Source of the DNA: Tistrella mobilis
GTDB taxonomy: Bacteria; Pseudomonadota; Alphaproteobacteria; Tistrellales; Tistrellaceae
DNA length: 64,000 bases
Direction of reading: 5' to 3'
Assembly: GCF_039634785.1 (NCBI RefSeq)
Contig: NZ_JBBIAB010000014.1
Location: 1-64,000 of the forward strand
A program made the translations under genes and the position numbers. Shown piece after piece: positions 32,610-41,623 of this stretch; the stretch's first letter is position 1; the number at the start of each line of letters is the position of its first letter. The notes beneath the pieces are model-generated. The model ran no database searches. It was not told where the DNA came from and saw nothing but the letters and a program-made list of their open reading frames with translations.

Positions 32610-32935
32610 GATCTCTGGTGCCGAAATGGTGAATGCGCGCACGGTATCCGGCGACGGCGGCCGGCTGACCGGCGGGGGGGCTTGCATCTGCCCCGGAGGG
32701 GGATGCGGCCTGCCATGGTCATGGCCGTCTGACGGTCCGAGGATGGCGGGGCTGCGATGGCAGCCTGGGCTGTTGTCGCCATCCGGCGCCCGAGCCGCAC
32801 AGAATACGCGCAGATGGTGACGCGACACCCGCGCAGGAATTGCGGGTCTGGCCCGCAGGATTCGCATGGTATACCAATATCCGGCGCAATGGTATACCAA
32901 TGCCCATAACAACCGGATGAGGGCGGGGCAAGGGC
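32610..32935. other. Divergent control region between MATE and EamA genes
   Basis: This 326-bp gap has no gene I can support. Its right end carries two identical 13-bp operators (32866-32878 and 32889-32901). The rest is GC-rich without recognisable signals. Confidence 0.5.
32866..32901. promoter_or_regulatory. Two identical TGGTATACCA operators
   Basis: The 13-bp sequence ATGGTATACCAAT occurs at 32866-32878 and 32889-32901, with starts 23 bp apart. Each contains the perfect palindrome TGGTATACCA. The form resembles binding sites of GntR/FadR-type repressors. They lie 35 bp before the EamA start. No GntR gene is in the neighbourhood. Confidence 0.7.
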
Positions 32936-33838
32936 ATGGTCGAAACCTGGGTGGTGGTCACGGCGGCCGCGGCCGCGCTGCAGGCGTCGCGCACGGCGCT
33001 TCAGCAGCGGCTGCGCGGGCTGCTGAGCGTTCAGGGCGCAGGCTTCGTGCGCTATGCCTATGGTGCGCCGGTCTCGCTGGCGGCGCTCGGGGTCGTTGCG
33101 GCCTCTCCCGCCGGTGTGCCGGATCTGACGCTCGCCCATGCCGGCTGGTGCGCGCTGGCCGGCATCGCCCAGATCCTGGGGACCAATCTGCTGATCATGT
33201 CCTTCGGTGCCCGCGGCTTCGCGGTCGGCACGGTCTATTCCAAGGCCGAAACCGTGATCGTGGCCCTGGTCGGCTGGGCGGTGCTGGGAGAGGCCCTGGC
33301 CGCCACGGCCTGGGCCGGCATTCTGGTCTGCATGGCCGGGGTGGTGGCGCTGGCCACCCGCGGCAACCGCGAGGGGCTGAAGGCCCTGGCCCGCGGCGCC
33401 GGCGACCGGGCGGCACTTTACGGGCTGGGGGCGGGGGCGATGTTCGCCGTCGCATCGGTCTGCATCCGGGCGGGTGCGCTGGAGCTGGGGCAGGGCGACG
33501 CCTTTCCGCGGGCGATCGCGACACTGGCGGTGATGAACTCCATCCAGGCCGTGCTGATGGGCGTCTGGCTGCTGGCCCGCGAGCCTGCAACCTTCACCGC
33601 CGTGTTCCGCACCTGGCGCAGTTCCTCGCTGGTGGGCCTGCTCAGCGTCACCGGTTCGGCCGGCTGGGCCTGGGCCATGACGCTGGAGACCGCGGCGCTG
33701 GTGCGCGCCTTCGGCCAGGTGGAACTGGTCTTCACCGTGATCATGGGCCGGCTGCTGCTGGGCGAAACGCCCAAGGCCGCCGACATTCCCGGAAGCCTGG
33801 CGGTGATCCTGGGTGTGCTGCTGGTGCTGCTCGCCTGA
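32936..33838 (+). CDS. EamA/DMT-like transporter
   Basis: A 300-aa protein with about ten transmembrane segments. The first-half ending GTVYSKAETVIVALVGWAVLGEALAA and the second-half ending VELVFTVIMGRLLLGETPKAADIPGS match the EamA repeat. The substrate is unknown. Start ATG 32936 gives MVETWVVVTAAAAALQASRTALQQRL. Two TGGTATACCA palindromes sit directly upstream, so it is probably repressor-controlled. Confidence 0.82.
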   Translation: MVETWVVVTAAAAALQASRTALQQRLRGLLSVQGAGFVRYAYGAPVSLAALGVVAASPAGVPDLTLAHAGWCALAGIAQILGTNLLIMSFGARGFAVGTVYSKAETVIVALVGWAVLGEALAATAWAGILVCMAGVVALATRGNREGLKALARGAGDRAALYGLGAGAMFAVASVCIRAGALELGQGDAFPRAIATLAVMNSIQAVLMGVWLLAREPATFTAVFRTWRSSSLVGLLSVTGSAGWAWAMTLETAALVRAFGQVELVFTVIMGRLLLGETPKAADIPGSLAVILGVLLVLLA

Positions 33839-33858
33839 AGGCGCTAGTCTTTGGGCCC

Positions 33859-34620
33859 ATGAGCGATGCGGACGACATCACCCGGCTGACCGCCTTTTCC
33901 CTGGGCGCCGACGGGCCGGCCATCCGGCCGGCACCGGTGGAGCGGGCATGGATGGACGCCACCCCCCAGGGCTTCGCCTATCGCTGCCTGCCGCTCGCCA
34001 TCGCCAATGCCTGGGGCTGGGAACTGCTGAACCCGGCCGGCTTCACCGCGGTCTGGACGGGGGACGAGGCGCCGGCGGGGGTGGTGGTGACACCCGACGA
34101 CCCCGCGGCGGCCGTGCCCGCGGTCGGGCATTTCGGATCGGGCATCCTGACCTTCCATGTCCCCTGGCTGTTCCGCACCGCGCCCGAGGTGGCGCTGATG
34201 GTGCAGGGGCCGGTCAACCGGCCCAAGGATGCCATCGCCGGCCTGCAGGGGCTGGTGGAAACCGGCTGGTCGCCCTTCGGCTTCACCATGAACTGGCGCT
34301 TCACCCGCACGGACACGCCGGTGCGGTTCGAGGCGGGGGAGCCTTTCGCCGCGATCGTGCCGGTGCTGCCGGCCCTGGTGGAGGCGATGCGCCCCGAGAT
34401 CCGCCCGATCGCGAGCGAGCCCGAGACCGAGCGCGCCCACGCCGCCTTCGTCGCCGGCCGCTCGGCCTTTATCGAGGCGCTGGACGACGAGGGAAGCCTG
34501 GAGCGCCGGGCCGGCTGGCAGAAGGATTATTTCCGCGGCCGCACGCCGGACGGCAATGCCGCCGGGGGCCCCCATCGCACGAAGCTGAAACTCGCGCCCT
34601 TCATCCGCCGCGACGGATGA
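33859..34620 (+). CDS. DUF6065 protein
   Basis: A 253-aa soluble protein matching the DUF6065 group: WMDATPQGFAYRCLPLAIANAWGWELLNP near the N-terminus, GSGILTFHVPWLFRT, then VQGPVNRPKDAIAGLQGLVETGW...FTMNWRFTR. Function is not established; relatives often sit in natural-product or sugar-modification clusters. The sequence ends in a basic helix with GWQKDYFRGR. It stands between a transporter and a diguanylate cyclase gene, without obvious functional link. Confidence 0.8.
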   Translation: MSDADDITRLTAFSLGADGPAIRPAPVERAWMDATPQGFAYRCLPLAIANAWGWELLNPAGFTAVWTGDEAPAGVVVTPDDPAAAVPAVGHFGSGILTFHVPWLFRTAPEVALMVQGPVNRPKDAIAGLQGLVETGWSPFGFTMNWRFTRTDTPVRFEAGEPFAAIVPVLPALVEAMRPEIRPIASEPETERAHAAFVAGRSAFIEALDDEGSLERRAGWQKDYFRGRTPDGNAAGGPHRTKLKLAPFIRRDG

Positions 34621-34693
34621 TGACGCGGTTCCGCTCCGCCGGTTCCGGGAGATCGATGCACTGCCGCTTCGTCTGAATGATCTTCGCAGCCGC

Positions 34694-36319
34694 GTGGCAC
34701 TGCTTGCCGTGGTGCTGATCGCCGTGCTGGTGATCGGCCTGCAGACCCTGATCGGCCGGCGCGCCGCCGACCAGATGGCGGCCGAGATCGGTGCCGGGCT
34801 GGCGGAAGTGGCGCAGCAGGTCGCCGACCGCTTCGACCGCGAGATCTGGAGCCGGTCGAACGAGATCCGGCTGGCCGCCCGTAATCTGGCCCGCATCGGT
34901 GGGGGCGACGAGGCGCGGATGGCCGGGATCGTCGGCGGCCTGCAATCGACCTTCCCCTCGGTGGTCTGGGTTGGCTATGTGGGGGCCGACGGGCGCTGCC
35001 TTGCCGCCAGCGGCCGTGGCCCGCAGATCGGCGACGCTTTTCCCGACCGGGACCTGCTGGCCGCCGCCGACCGGCCGCTGGTGATGGACACGCATCGCCG
35101 GACGGCGGGAGAAGACGGCAGCCCCGGCCCGCATCTGCTGGCGGTCGCAGCCCCTGCGGTTGCCCCCGACGGCAGGCAACGGGGGACGCTGGTCGCCTGG
35201 CTGGGCTGGGACTGGGGCCGCGACATTCAGCGCGATCTGGGCCGGGCGTTGCGTCGCGACCGGCCGCTGGAGATCCTGGTCGCCGATGCGGCCGGGCAGG
35301 TGATCATCGGCCCGGAAGCGGCGATCGGGCAGCCGGTGCCCCGGGGCTCGGCGATGCCGGCGGCGACCGGCCGCAACGGCTGGGTGGTGGCCGACTGGCC
35401 CGACCTGCCCGATGCGCGGCAGCTGACCGGTCATGCCGCGGTGATCGGCCGCGGGGACCTGGGCGTGGTGGGCTGGACGGTGCATGTCCGCCTGCCCGAG
35501 CATGTGGCGCTGGCGCCGGTGGACGGGCTGCGCCGGACCGTGCTGATCTGGGGCCTGGGCGGCGGGCTGATCATGGCGCTGGCCGGCTGGGTGGCCGCCG
35601 GCTGGATCGCCCGGCCGTTGCGGCGCATCGCCCAGGCGGCCGACCGGATCAGGTCGGGTGACGACGGGGTGGAAATCCCCGAGGTCGGCGGCGCGACCGA
35701 GGTGGAGCTGCTGTCGCGGTCGCTGCGCGCGCTGATCGACCGGCTGACCCACAGCCGCAGCGAACTGGACCATGCCCTGTCGGCGGCCGGGCGCGACGCG
35801 CTGACCGGCCTGCCCAACCGCCGCTTCTTCGACGAGGTGCCGCATCTGCTGACCGACCGGATCGCGGCACATGACGGCACGCTGGGCGTGATCTTCATGG
35901 ATCTGGACGGGTTCAAGGCGGTCAACGACGTTCACGGCCATGCGGCGGGCGATCAGCTGCTGATCGCGGTGGCCGGCCGGCTGGCGCATGCGGTGCGCGA
36001 GCGTGACGTCGCCATCCGTCTGGGCGGTGACGAATTCGTCGTGCTGCTGGATCTGGAAGGCGAGGATCCGGCGGGCCAGGCCAGGCGGACCGCCGAACGG
36101 CTGATCGCCCTGGTCGGTCTGCCGGTGCCGCTGGGCGAGGGGGCCGCCGTCACCGTCGGCGGCAGTGCGGGCGTCGCCCTCTGGCCGGCGGATCATGCCG
36201 ATCCGCGCGAGGTGCTGGAGCTGGCGGACGCCGCCCTCTACGCGGTCAAGCGCGGCGGGCGCGGCCATGTCCGGCTGCATGACGGGGCGGCCCAGGGTTT
36301 CGTCTCCCGGAATAACTAG
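34694..36319 (+). CDS. Membrane diguanylate cyclase (sensor-HAMP-GGDEF)
   Basis: A protein of about 541 aa. TM1 is at 1-17, an extracytoplasmic Cache-like sensor at about 20-270, TM2 at about 278-298 (LIWGLGGGLIMALAGWVAAGW), HAMP at about 299-350, and GGDEF at about 370-535. The active-site loop is intact (LGGDEF at about 443), with an RxxD inhibitory site five residues before it (RERD), so it should make cyclic di-GMP and be product-inhibited. The start is uncertain: GTG 34694 is the first usual start codon, but the frame is open upstream into the DUF6065 gene with sensible sequence (REIDALPLRLNDLRSR). Confidence 0.87.
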   Translation: MALLAVVLIAVLVIGLQTLIGRRAADQMAAEIGAGLAEVAQQVADRFDREIWSRSNEIRLAARNLARIGGGDEARMAGIVGGLQSTFPSVVWVGYVGADGRCLAASGRGPQIGDAFPDRDLLAAADRPLVMDTHRRTAGEDGSPGPHLLAVAAPAVAPDGRQRGTLVAWLGWDWGRDIQRDLGRALRRDRPLEILVADAAGQVIIGPEAAIGQPVPRGSAMPAATGRNGWVVADWPDLPDARQLTGHAAVIGRGDLGVVGWTVHVRLPEHVALAPVDGLRRTVLIWGLGGGLIMALAGWVAAGWIARPLRRIAQAADRIRSGDDGVEIPEVGGATEVELLSRSLRALIDRLTHSRSELDHALSAAGRDALTGLPNRRFFDEVPHLLTDRIAAHDGTLGVIFMDLDGFKAVNDVHGHAAGDQLLIAVAGRLAHAVRERDVAIRLGGDEFVVLLDLEGEDPAGQARRTAERLIALVGLPVPLGEGAAVTVGGSAGVALWPADHADPREVLELADAALYAVKRGGRGHVRLHDGAAQGFVSRNN

Positions 36320-36504
36320 GACAAGAAAGTTGCCCTAGTTATGGCAAATCCGACATAAACGTTCGATTTTGCATATTTGCCGCTGGACAGCCGGCATGAC
36401 ATCCGCATAAGGTCCATGACACTGTTATCGATACGGTCGAAGGCCGGGCGATGACGGTTCAGCCGGAATACCCGGTCGACAAGCGTCGCGATGTCGGCCA
36501 TCAT
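36316..36504 (-). CDS. Possible small protein (62 aa)
   Basis: An ORF MMADIATLVDRVFRLNRHRP... ending ...FAITRATFLS. Codon use is host-like in its first half and then drifts to A/T-ending codons, so it may be partly spurious. I do not recognise it. It overlaps the diguanylate cyclase stop by a few bases in convergent orientation. No good ribosome site is seen. Confidence 0.25.
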   Translation of the reverse strand: MMADIATLVDRVFRLNRHRPAFDRIDNSVMDLMRMSCRLSSGKYAKSNVYVGFAITRATFLS

Positions 36505-36620
36505 GCGGTCAGATGTGGTCCATAAGATGCCACCAGCCGTATGAGCCTTACGCGACGGCGGTGACACACCGTCGGGACTAGACACCCACCAGGACCAGAG
36601 ACCCGGGAACCCGGAAGCAG

Positions 36621-36794
36621 ATGTACGACGATCCGCGCCACACCGCCATTGCCGCACGCCGCCGCGCTTCCGCGCGGGCCGCGGTGATTGCACGTGCCGA
36701 GGCGCGGCGCGCGGAACTGTTCCTGATGGCCTCCGGTGGCGTGATCGTCATCCTCCTTGGCCTTGCCCTCTCGCTTCGACTTATCGGCCCCTGA
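36621..36794 (+). CDS. Small single-pass membrane protein upstream of leuA
   Basis: A 57-aa ORF. It has a basic Ala/Arg-rich N-terminus (HTAIAARRRASARAAVIARA, then EARRAELFLMA) and a C-terminal transmembrane segment ending VIVILLGLALSLRLIGP. GGAAG lies before ATG 36621. The last 17 codons are rich in Leu (six CTC/CTT), Ile and Val codons, followed by a hairpin-prone stretch (CTGAGCG ... CGCTCAG around GTCACC/GGTGAC, 36791-36838). It could therefore be a membrane protein or a leader peptide controlling leuA by attenuation. Confidence 0.5.
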   Translation: MYDDPRHTAIAARRRASARAAVIARAEARRAELFLMASGGVIVILLGLALSLRLIGP

Positions 36795-36963
36795 GCGCCG
36801 CACGGTCACCTGCGTAAACCACGGGTGACACACGCTCAGGGGACAAGAGACAGACCCGCATGCCCGGCGCAGGATGCCGGTGCGTGCCGACCCCGTCCGG
36901 GCCCTTTCCAACCGCATCGCCCGCGGCCCCGGCCCGTCTCTCTTCGAAGCAAGGCAGTTTCAG

Positions 36964-38586
36964 ATGACCACCGAGACCAATCCCGCCCGTCAGCCGGTCG
37001 ACACCACCCGTGCCGCCGAGGTCAATGCCGGCGACCGCGTCGTGATCTTCGACACCACGCTGCGTGACGGCGAGCAGTGCCCCGGCGCCTCGATGACGCT
37101 GGACGAGAAGCTGCGCGTCGCCGAGATGCTGGAGCGCCTGGGCGTCGACGTGATCGAGGCCGGCTTCGCCATCGCCTCCAACGGCGACTTCGAATCGGTC
37201 TATAAGATCGCCGAGCGATCGCGTGAGGCGGTGATCTGCAGCCTGGCGCGTGCGAAGCATGCCGATATCGAGCGCGCGGCCGAGGCGCTGAAGCCGGCCC
37301 GCCGCCGCCGCATCCACACCTTCATCTCCACCAGCCCGCTGCATCGCAAGTTCAAGCTGAACATGGACGAGGCGCAGGTGCTGGAGGCGATCGCCGACAG
37401 CGTCTCCTTCGCCCGCCGCTTCACCGACGACGTGGAATGGTCCTGCGAGGACGGCACCCGTACCGAGCCGGAGTTCCTGTACCGGGCCATCGAGGTGGCG
37501 ATCGCCAATGGCGCCACCACCATCAACGTGCCCGACACCGTCGGCTACACCATGCCCGAGGAATATATCGGCCTGATCCGGGCGATCCGGAACAATGTGC
37601 CGAACATCGACAAGGCGATCCTGTCGGCGCATTGCCACAATGATCTGGGCCTGGCGGTGGCGAACTCTCTGGCCGCGGTCTCGGCCGGTGCGCGCCAGGT
37701 GGAATGCACCATCAACGGCATCGGCGAGCGCGCGGGCAATGCGGCGCTGGAAGAGATCGTGATGGCGATGCGCACCCGCGGCGATCTGATGGGCGTGGGC
37801 ACCGGCATCGACACCACCCTGATCACCCAGGCCTCGCAGCTGGTCTCGTCGGTCACCGGCTTCCCGATCCAGTACAACAAGTCGATCGTGGGCCGGAACG
37901 CCTTCGCGCATGAAAGCGGCATCCATCAGGACGGCATGCTGAAGAATGCCCAGACCTACGAGATCATGACCCCGGAATCGGTGGGCGTGAACAAGTCGTC
38001 GCTGGTGATGGGCAAGCATTCCGGGCGCCATGCCTTCAAGACCAAGCTGAAGGAGCTGGGCTTCGAGCTGGGCGACAACGCCCTGGAAGATGCCTTCCGC
38101 CGCTTCAAGGATCTGGCCGACCGCAAGAAGACCGTGTTCGACGACGACCTGGTCGCCCTGGTGTCGGACGGTGCCGGCCACGAGGGTGAAAGCCTGAAGC
38201 TGACGGCGCTGTCGGTTGCCTGCGGCATCGGCGTCGACCATGTCGCCACTGTCACCATCGAGCGCGAGGGCACGGCCCACAGCGCCAGCGCCAGCGGCAA
38301 CGGCCCGGTGGATGCCGCCTTCAACGCCATCGGCCAGGCGATCCCGCACGAGGCGGTGCTGCAGCTCTATCAGGTCCATGCCGTGACCGAGGGCACCGAT
38401 GCCCAGGCGCGGGTGACCGTACGTCTGGGCGCCCGCGGCCGCAGCCATGGCGGCATCGGCGCCGATCCCGATACCGTGGTCGCCTCGGCCAGCGCCTATG
38501 TGAACGCCCTCGCCAAGTTGCTGGAAAAGGCGGCGGATGCGCCGGAAGAGGCGGCGGATCCGTCGATCCGCAGCGCCGCCATCTGA
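36964..38586 (+). CDS. leuA: 2-isopropylmalate synthase
   Basis: A 540-aa enzyme that condenses acetyl-CoA with 2-oxoisovalerate, the first committed step of leucine synthesis. The signature FDTTLRDGEQCPGASM (29-44, with Asp30 and Arg34) and the metal-binding His223-x-His225 (SAHCHNDLGLAVAN) are intact, as are GIGERAGNAALEE and HESGIHQDGMLKN. The C-terminal regulatory domain (about 395-520) is present, so leucine feedback is expected. Length is normal. ATG 36964 follows a weak AAGG. A small Leu-codon-rich ORF lies upstream. Other leucine genes are not adjacent. Confidence 0.96.
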   Translation: MTTETNPARQPVDTTRAAEVNAGDRVVIFDTTLRDGEQCPGASMTLDEKLRVAEMLERLGVDVIEAGFAIASNGDFESVYKIAERSREAVICSLARAKHADIERAAEALKPARRRRIHTFISTSPLHRKFKLNMDEAQVLEAIADSVSFARRFTDDVEWSCEDGTRTEPEFLYRAIEVAIANGATTINVPDTVGYTMPEEYIGLIRAIRNNVPNIDKAILSAHCHNDLGLAVANSLAAVSAGARQVECTINGIGERAGNAALEEIVMAMRTRGDLMGVGTGIDTTLITQASQLVSSVTGFPIQYNKSIVGRNAFAHESGIHQDGMLKNAQTYEIMTPESVGVNKSSLVMGKHSGRHAFKTKLKELGFELGDNALEDAFRRFKDLADRKKTVFDDDLVALVSDGAGHEGESLKLTALSVACGIGVDHVATVTIEREGTAHSASASGNGPVDAAFNAIGQAIPHEAVLQLYQVHAVTEGTDAQARVTVRLGARGRSHGGIGADPDTVVASASAYVNALAKLLEKAADAPEEAADPSIRSAAI

Positions 38587-38625
38587 TCACGCCCGGCTTG
38601 CCGGTTTCGGCGCCCCCGCCGGACA

Positions 38626-38673
38626 CGACGCCCGCCCGGGAACGGCCCCCGCCCGTTCCCCGCGCGGGCGTCG
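38626..38673. terminator. Long GC hairpin after leuA
   Basis: Stem CGACGCCCGC...GGGAACGG pairs with CCGTTCCC...GCGGGCGTCG, interrupted by a short internal loop. It lies 40 bp after the leuA stop and before the mreB leader. There is no real T tract, so termination is probable rather than certain. Confidence 0.6.
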
Positions 38674-38848
38674 TCGCGTTCGATGCGCTGACACCGAATT
38701 GACGGTTTCAATGCGGTGCGGTTTGTGGCGTAATCTCGCCGCGTTCGCCCCCGACCGTCCCAGAGCGCGCAGACCCTTGCGCGCAGCCCGGACGGTAACC
38801 GGGGCGCAGGCTTCGACGCCGCCGGCGCACCCCCGGTCCGGGCACTGA

Positions 38849-39919
<1,071 letters not shown>

Positions 39920-40100
39920 TCGGCGATCGGATCGCCGGTAAAGAAATCCTTAAGGTCTTTCCGGAAACGGGCTGTCGATGCCCGCACTCCGGGAAGACCT
40001 GCCCTGCAGGCGCGATGATGTCCGGACCATGGTCTTGTGGCCGTCGTCATGTCATGCTTGAAGATCAGTCGAGCCCCTCAGCCTCGGGGAGAACGCTCCG

Positions 40101-41006
40101 GTGAAGCCGCTCGGATACGGCCGCGCCGTGGCTCAGCCACTCAGACAGCTCGCCCATCGCTTCGCCTTCGGAGCGCTGGTGGTGGGCTCCGTCGGTCTGA
40201 TGATCGCGACGCGCTTCGACGTCGTGCCCGTCACCGATCTGCGCACCGCCATCGCCGACGCGTCCACGCCGGCGCTGGAACTGTTCTCGCGCCCGGTCGC
40301 CAGCCTGACCGGGCTGACCGACCGGATCGGCACGCTGACCGATCTTGCCGCCGAGAACGCCCGTCTGACCGAACAGAACGAGCGCCTGCGCCATTGGGAG
40401 CAGGTGGCGCTCAGGCTTGCGGCCGAGAACACGGCGCTGCGCCGGCAGCTGGGCGTGGTGCCCGATCCCGAACAGCGCTTCCTGTCGGCGCGGATCCTGG
40501 CCGATACCGGCGGGCCCTTCGTGCGCACCCTGTTGATTTCGGCCGGCGCCCGCGACGGCATGGCCCGCGACGGGATTGCCGTCACCTCGGCCGGTCTGGT
40601 CGGCCGGGTGATCCAGGTGGGCGAAACCTCGTCGCGTCTGCTGCTGCTGTCGGATCTGAACAGCCGCGTGCCGGTGACGGTGGAAACCCCGGACGGGGTG
40701 GCCCAGCGGGCCATTCTGGCCGGCGACAATTCGCCGCGTCCGGCGCTCGCCTATCTGCCGCCCCATGTGATGCCCGAAGTGGGCGCACGGGTGGTGACAT
40801 CGGGCGAGGGCGGCATCTTCCCGCCCGGCCTGGCCGTCGGCCGGGTGATCTCGGTCGAAGAGGGCCAGATCCGGGTGGAGCCCTTCGTCGACTGGCGCCG
40901 GCTGGATTTCGTGCGCATTCTGCTCGGCACCGAGCTGCATCCGGAAGGGGCGCCCGAGGTATCGCCGGCCCTGCCGGTGGCACCGGCGCCGGCCCGCAGC
41001 CAGTGA
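40101..41006 (+). CDS. mreC: Rod-shape determining protein MreC
   Basis: A 301-aa inner-membrane protein with one N-terminal TM segment (about 22-40), a coiled coil (about 75-118, LAAENARLTEQNERLRHWEQVALRLAAENTALRRQLG) and the two beta-barrel domains of MreC (about 125-280; LVGRVIQVGETSSRLLLLSDLNSRVPVTVE is diagnostic). It links MreB with the PBP2-RodA synthase. The start is GTG 40101. A short Pro/Ala tail ends the protein. It is followed 16 bp later by mreD. Confidence 0.94.
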   Translation: MKPLGYGRAVAQPLRQLAHRFAFGALVVGSVGLMIATRFDVVPVTDLRTAIADASTPALELFSRPVASLTGLTDRIGTLTDLAAENARLTEQNERLRHWEQVALRLAAENTALRRQLGVVPDPEQRFLSARILADTGGPFVRTLLISAGARDGMARDGIAVTSAGLVGRVIQVGETSSRLLLLSDLNSRVPVTVETPDGVAQRAILAGDNSPRPALAYLPPHVMPEVGARVVTSGEGGIFPPGLAVGRVISVEEGQIRVEPFVDWRRLDFVRILLGTELHPEGAPEVSPALPVAPAPARSQ

Positions 41007-41022
41007 CGGCCGGCGGAGGGGC

Positions 41023-41538
41023 ATGAACGACACCCTGTTGCAGAAGCTCGACCGTCAGGTGCGGGCTTCGGTGCCCTTCCTGGTGAGCCTGGCCTTCGTG
41101 CTGGTCGCCGCAGCCCCCTGGTCGCGCCTGGGCGGCACCGCCATGGTGCCCTGGCCGGTGCTGATCGCGGTGACCTATTGGAGCATCTACCGCCCGGACC
41201 GGCTGCCCTACTGGTCGGTCTTCATCCTGGGGCTGGTGGAGGATGCGATCGGCTGGGGGCCGTTCGGACAGACCGCGCTGGTGCTGCTGGTGGTCCGGGC
41301 GATCCTGGTCAGCCAGCGCAAGGTGTTTCGCGGCAAGTCGTTCCTGCTGATCTGGGCAGCCTTTGCGGCGGTGGCGCTGGTCGCCTGCAGCCTGGTCTGG
41401 ATCTCCACCATGATCTATGCCTGGTCGGTGCTGTCGCCGGCCCCGGCGGTGGCGCAGTGGATGGCGAGCGTTGCGGCCTATCCGCCAGCTGCATGGCTGC
41501 TGGGCCAGATCCACGCGCTGGCGCTGCGCCGGCAGTGA
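41023..41538 (+). CDS. mreD: Rod-shape determining protein MreD
   Basis: A 171-aa membrane protein with five or six helices. It has the family features VPWPVLIAVTYWSIYRPDRLPYWSVFILGLVEDAIGWGPFGQTAL and a C-terminal PPAAWLLGQIHALALRRQ. It is an integral partner of MreC in the elongation complex. Sequence conservation in MreD is low, but its place between mreC and mrdA leaves little doubt. Confidence 0.93.
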   Translation: MNDTLLQKLDRQVRASVPFLVSLAFVLVAAAPWSRLGGTAMVPWPVLIAVTYWSIYRPDRLPYWSVFILGLVEDAIGWGPFGQTALVLLVVRAILVSQRKVFRGKSFLLIWAAFAAVALVACSLVWISTMIYAWSVLSPAPAVAQWMASVAAYPPAAWLLGQIHALALRRQ

Positions 41539-41623
41539 TCCTATCTTCCCAAGGGTCCGGCCCCGGCCGGCCCCGGCGGCGCAGCGCCCGTCCCCTGCGC
41601 GTCGACCTTCGGTGTCCTGCTCC

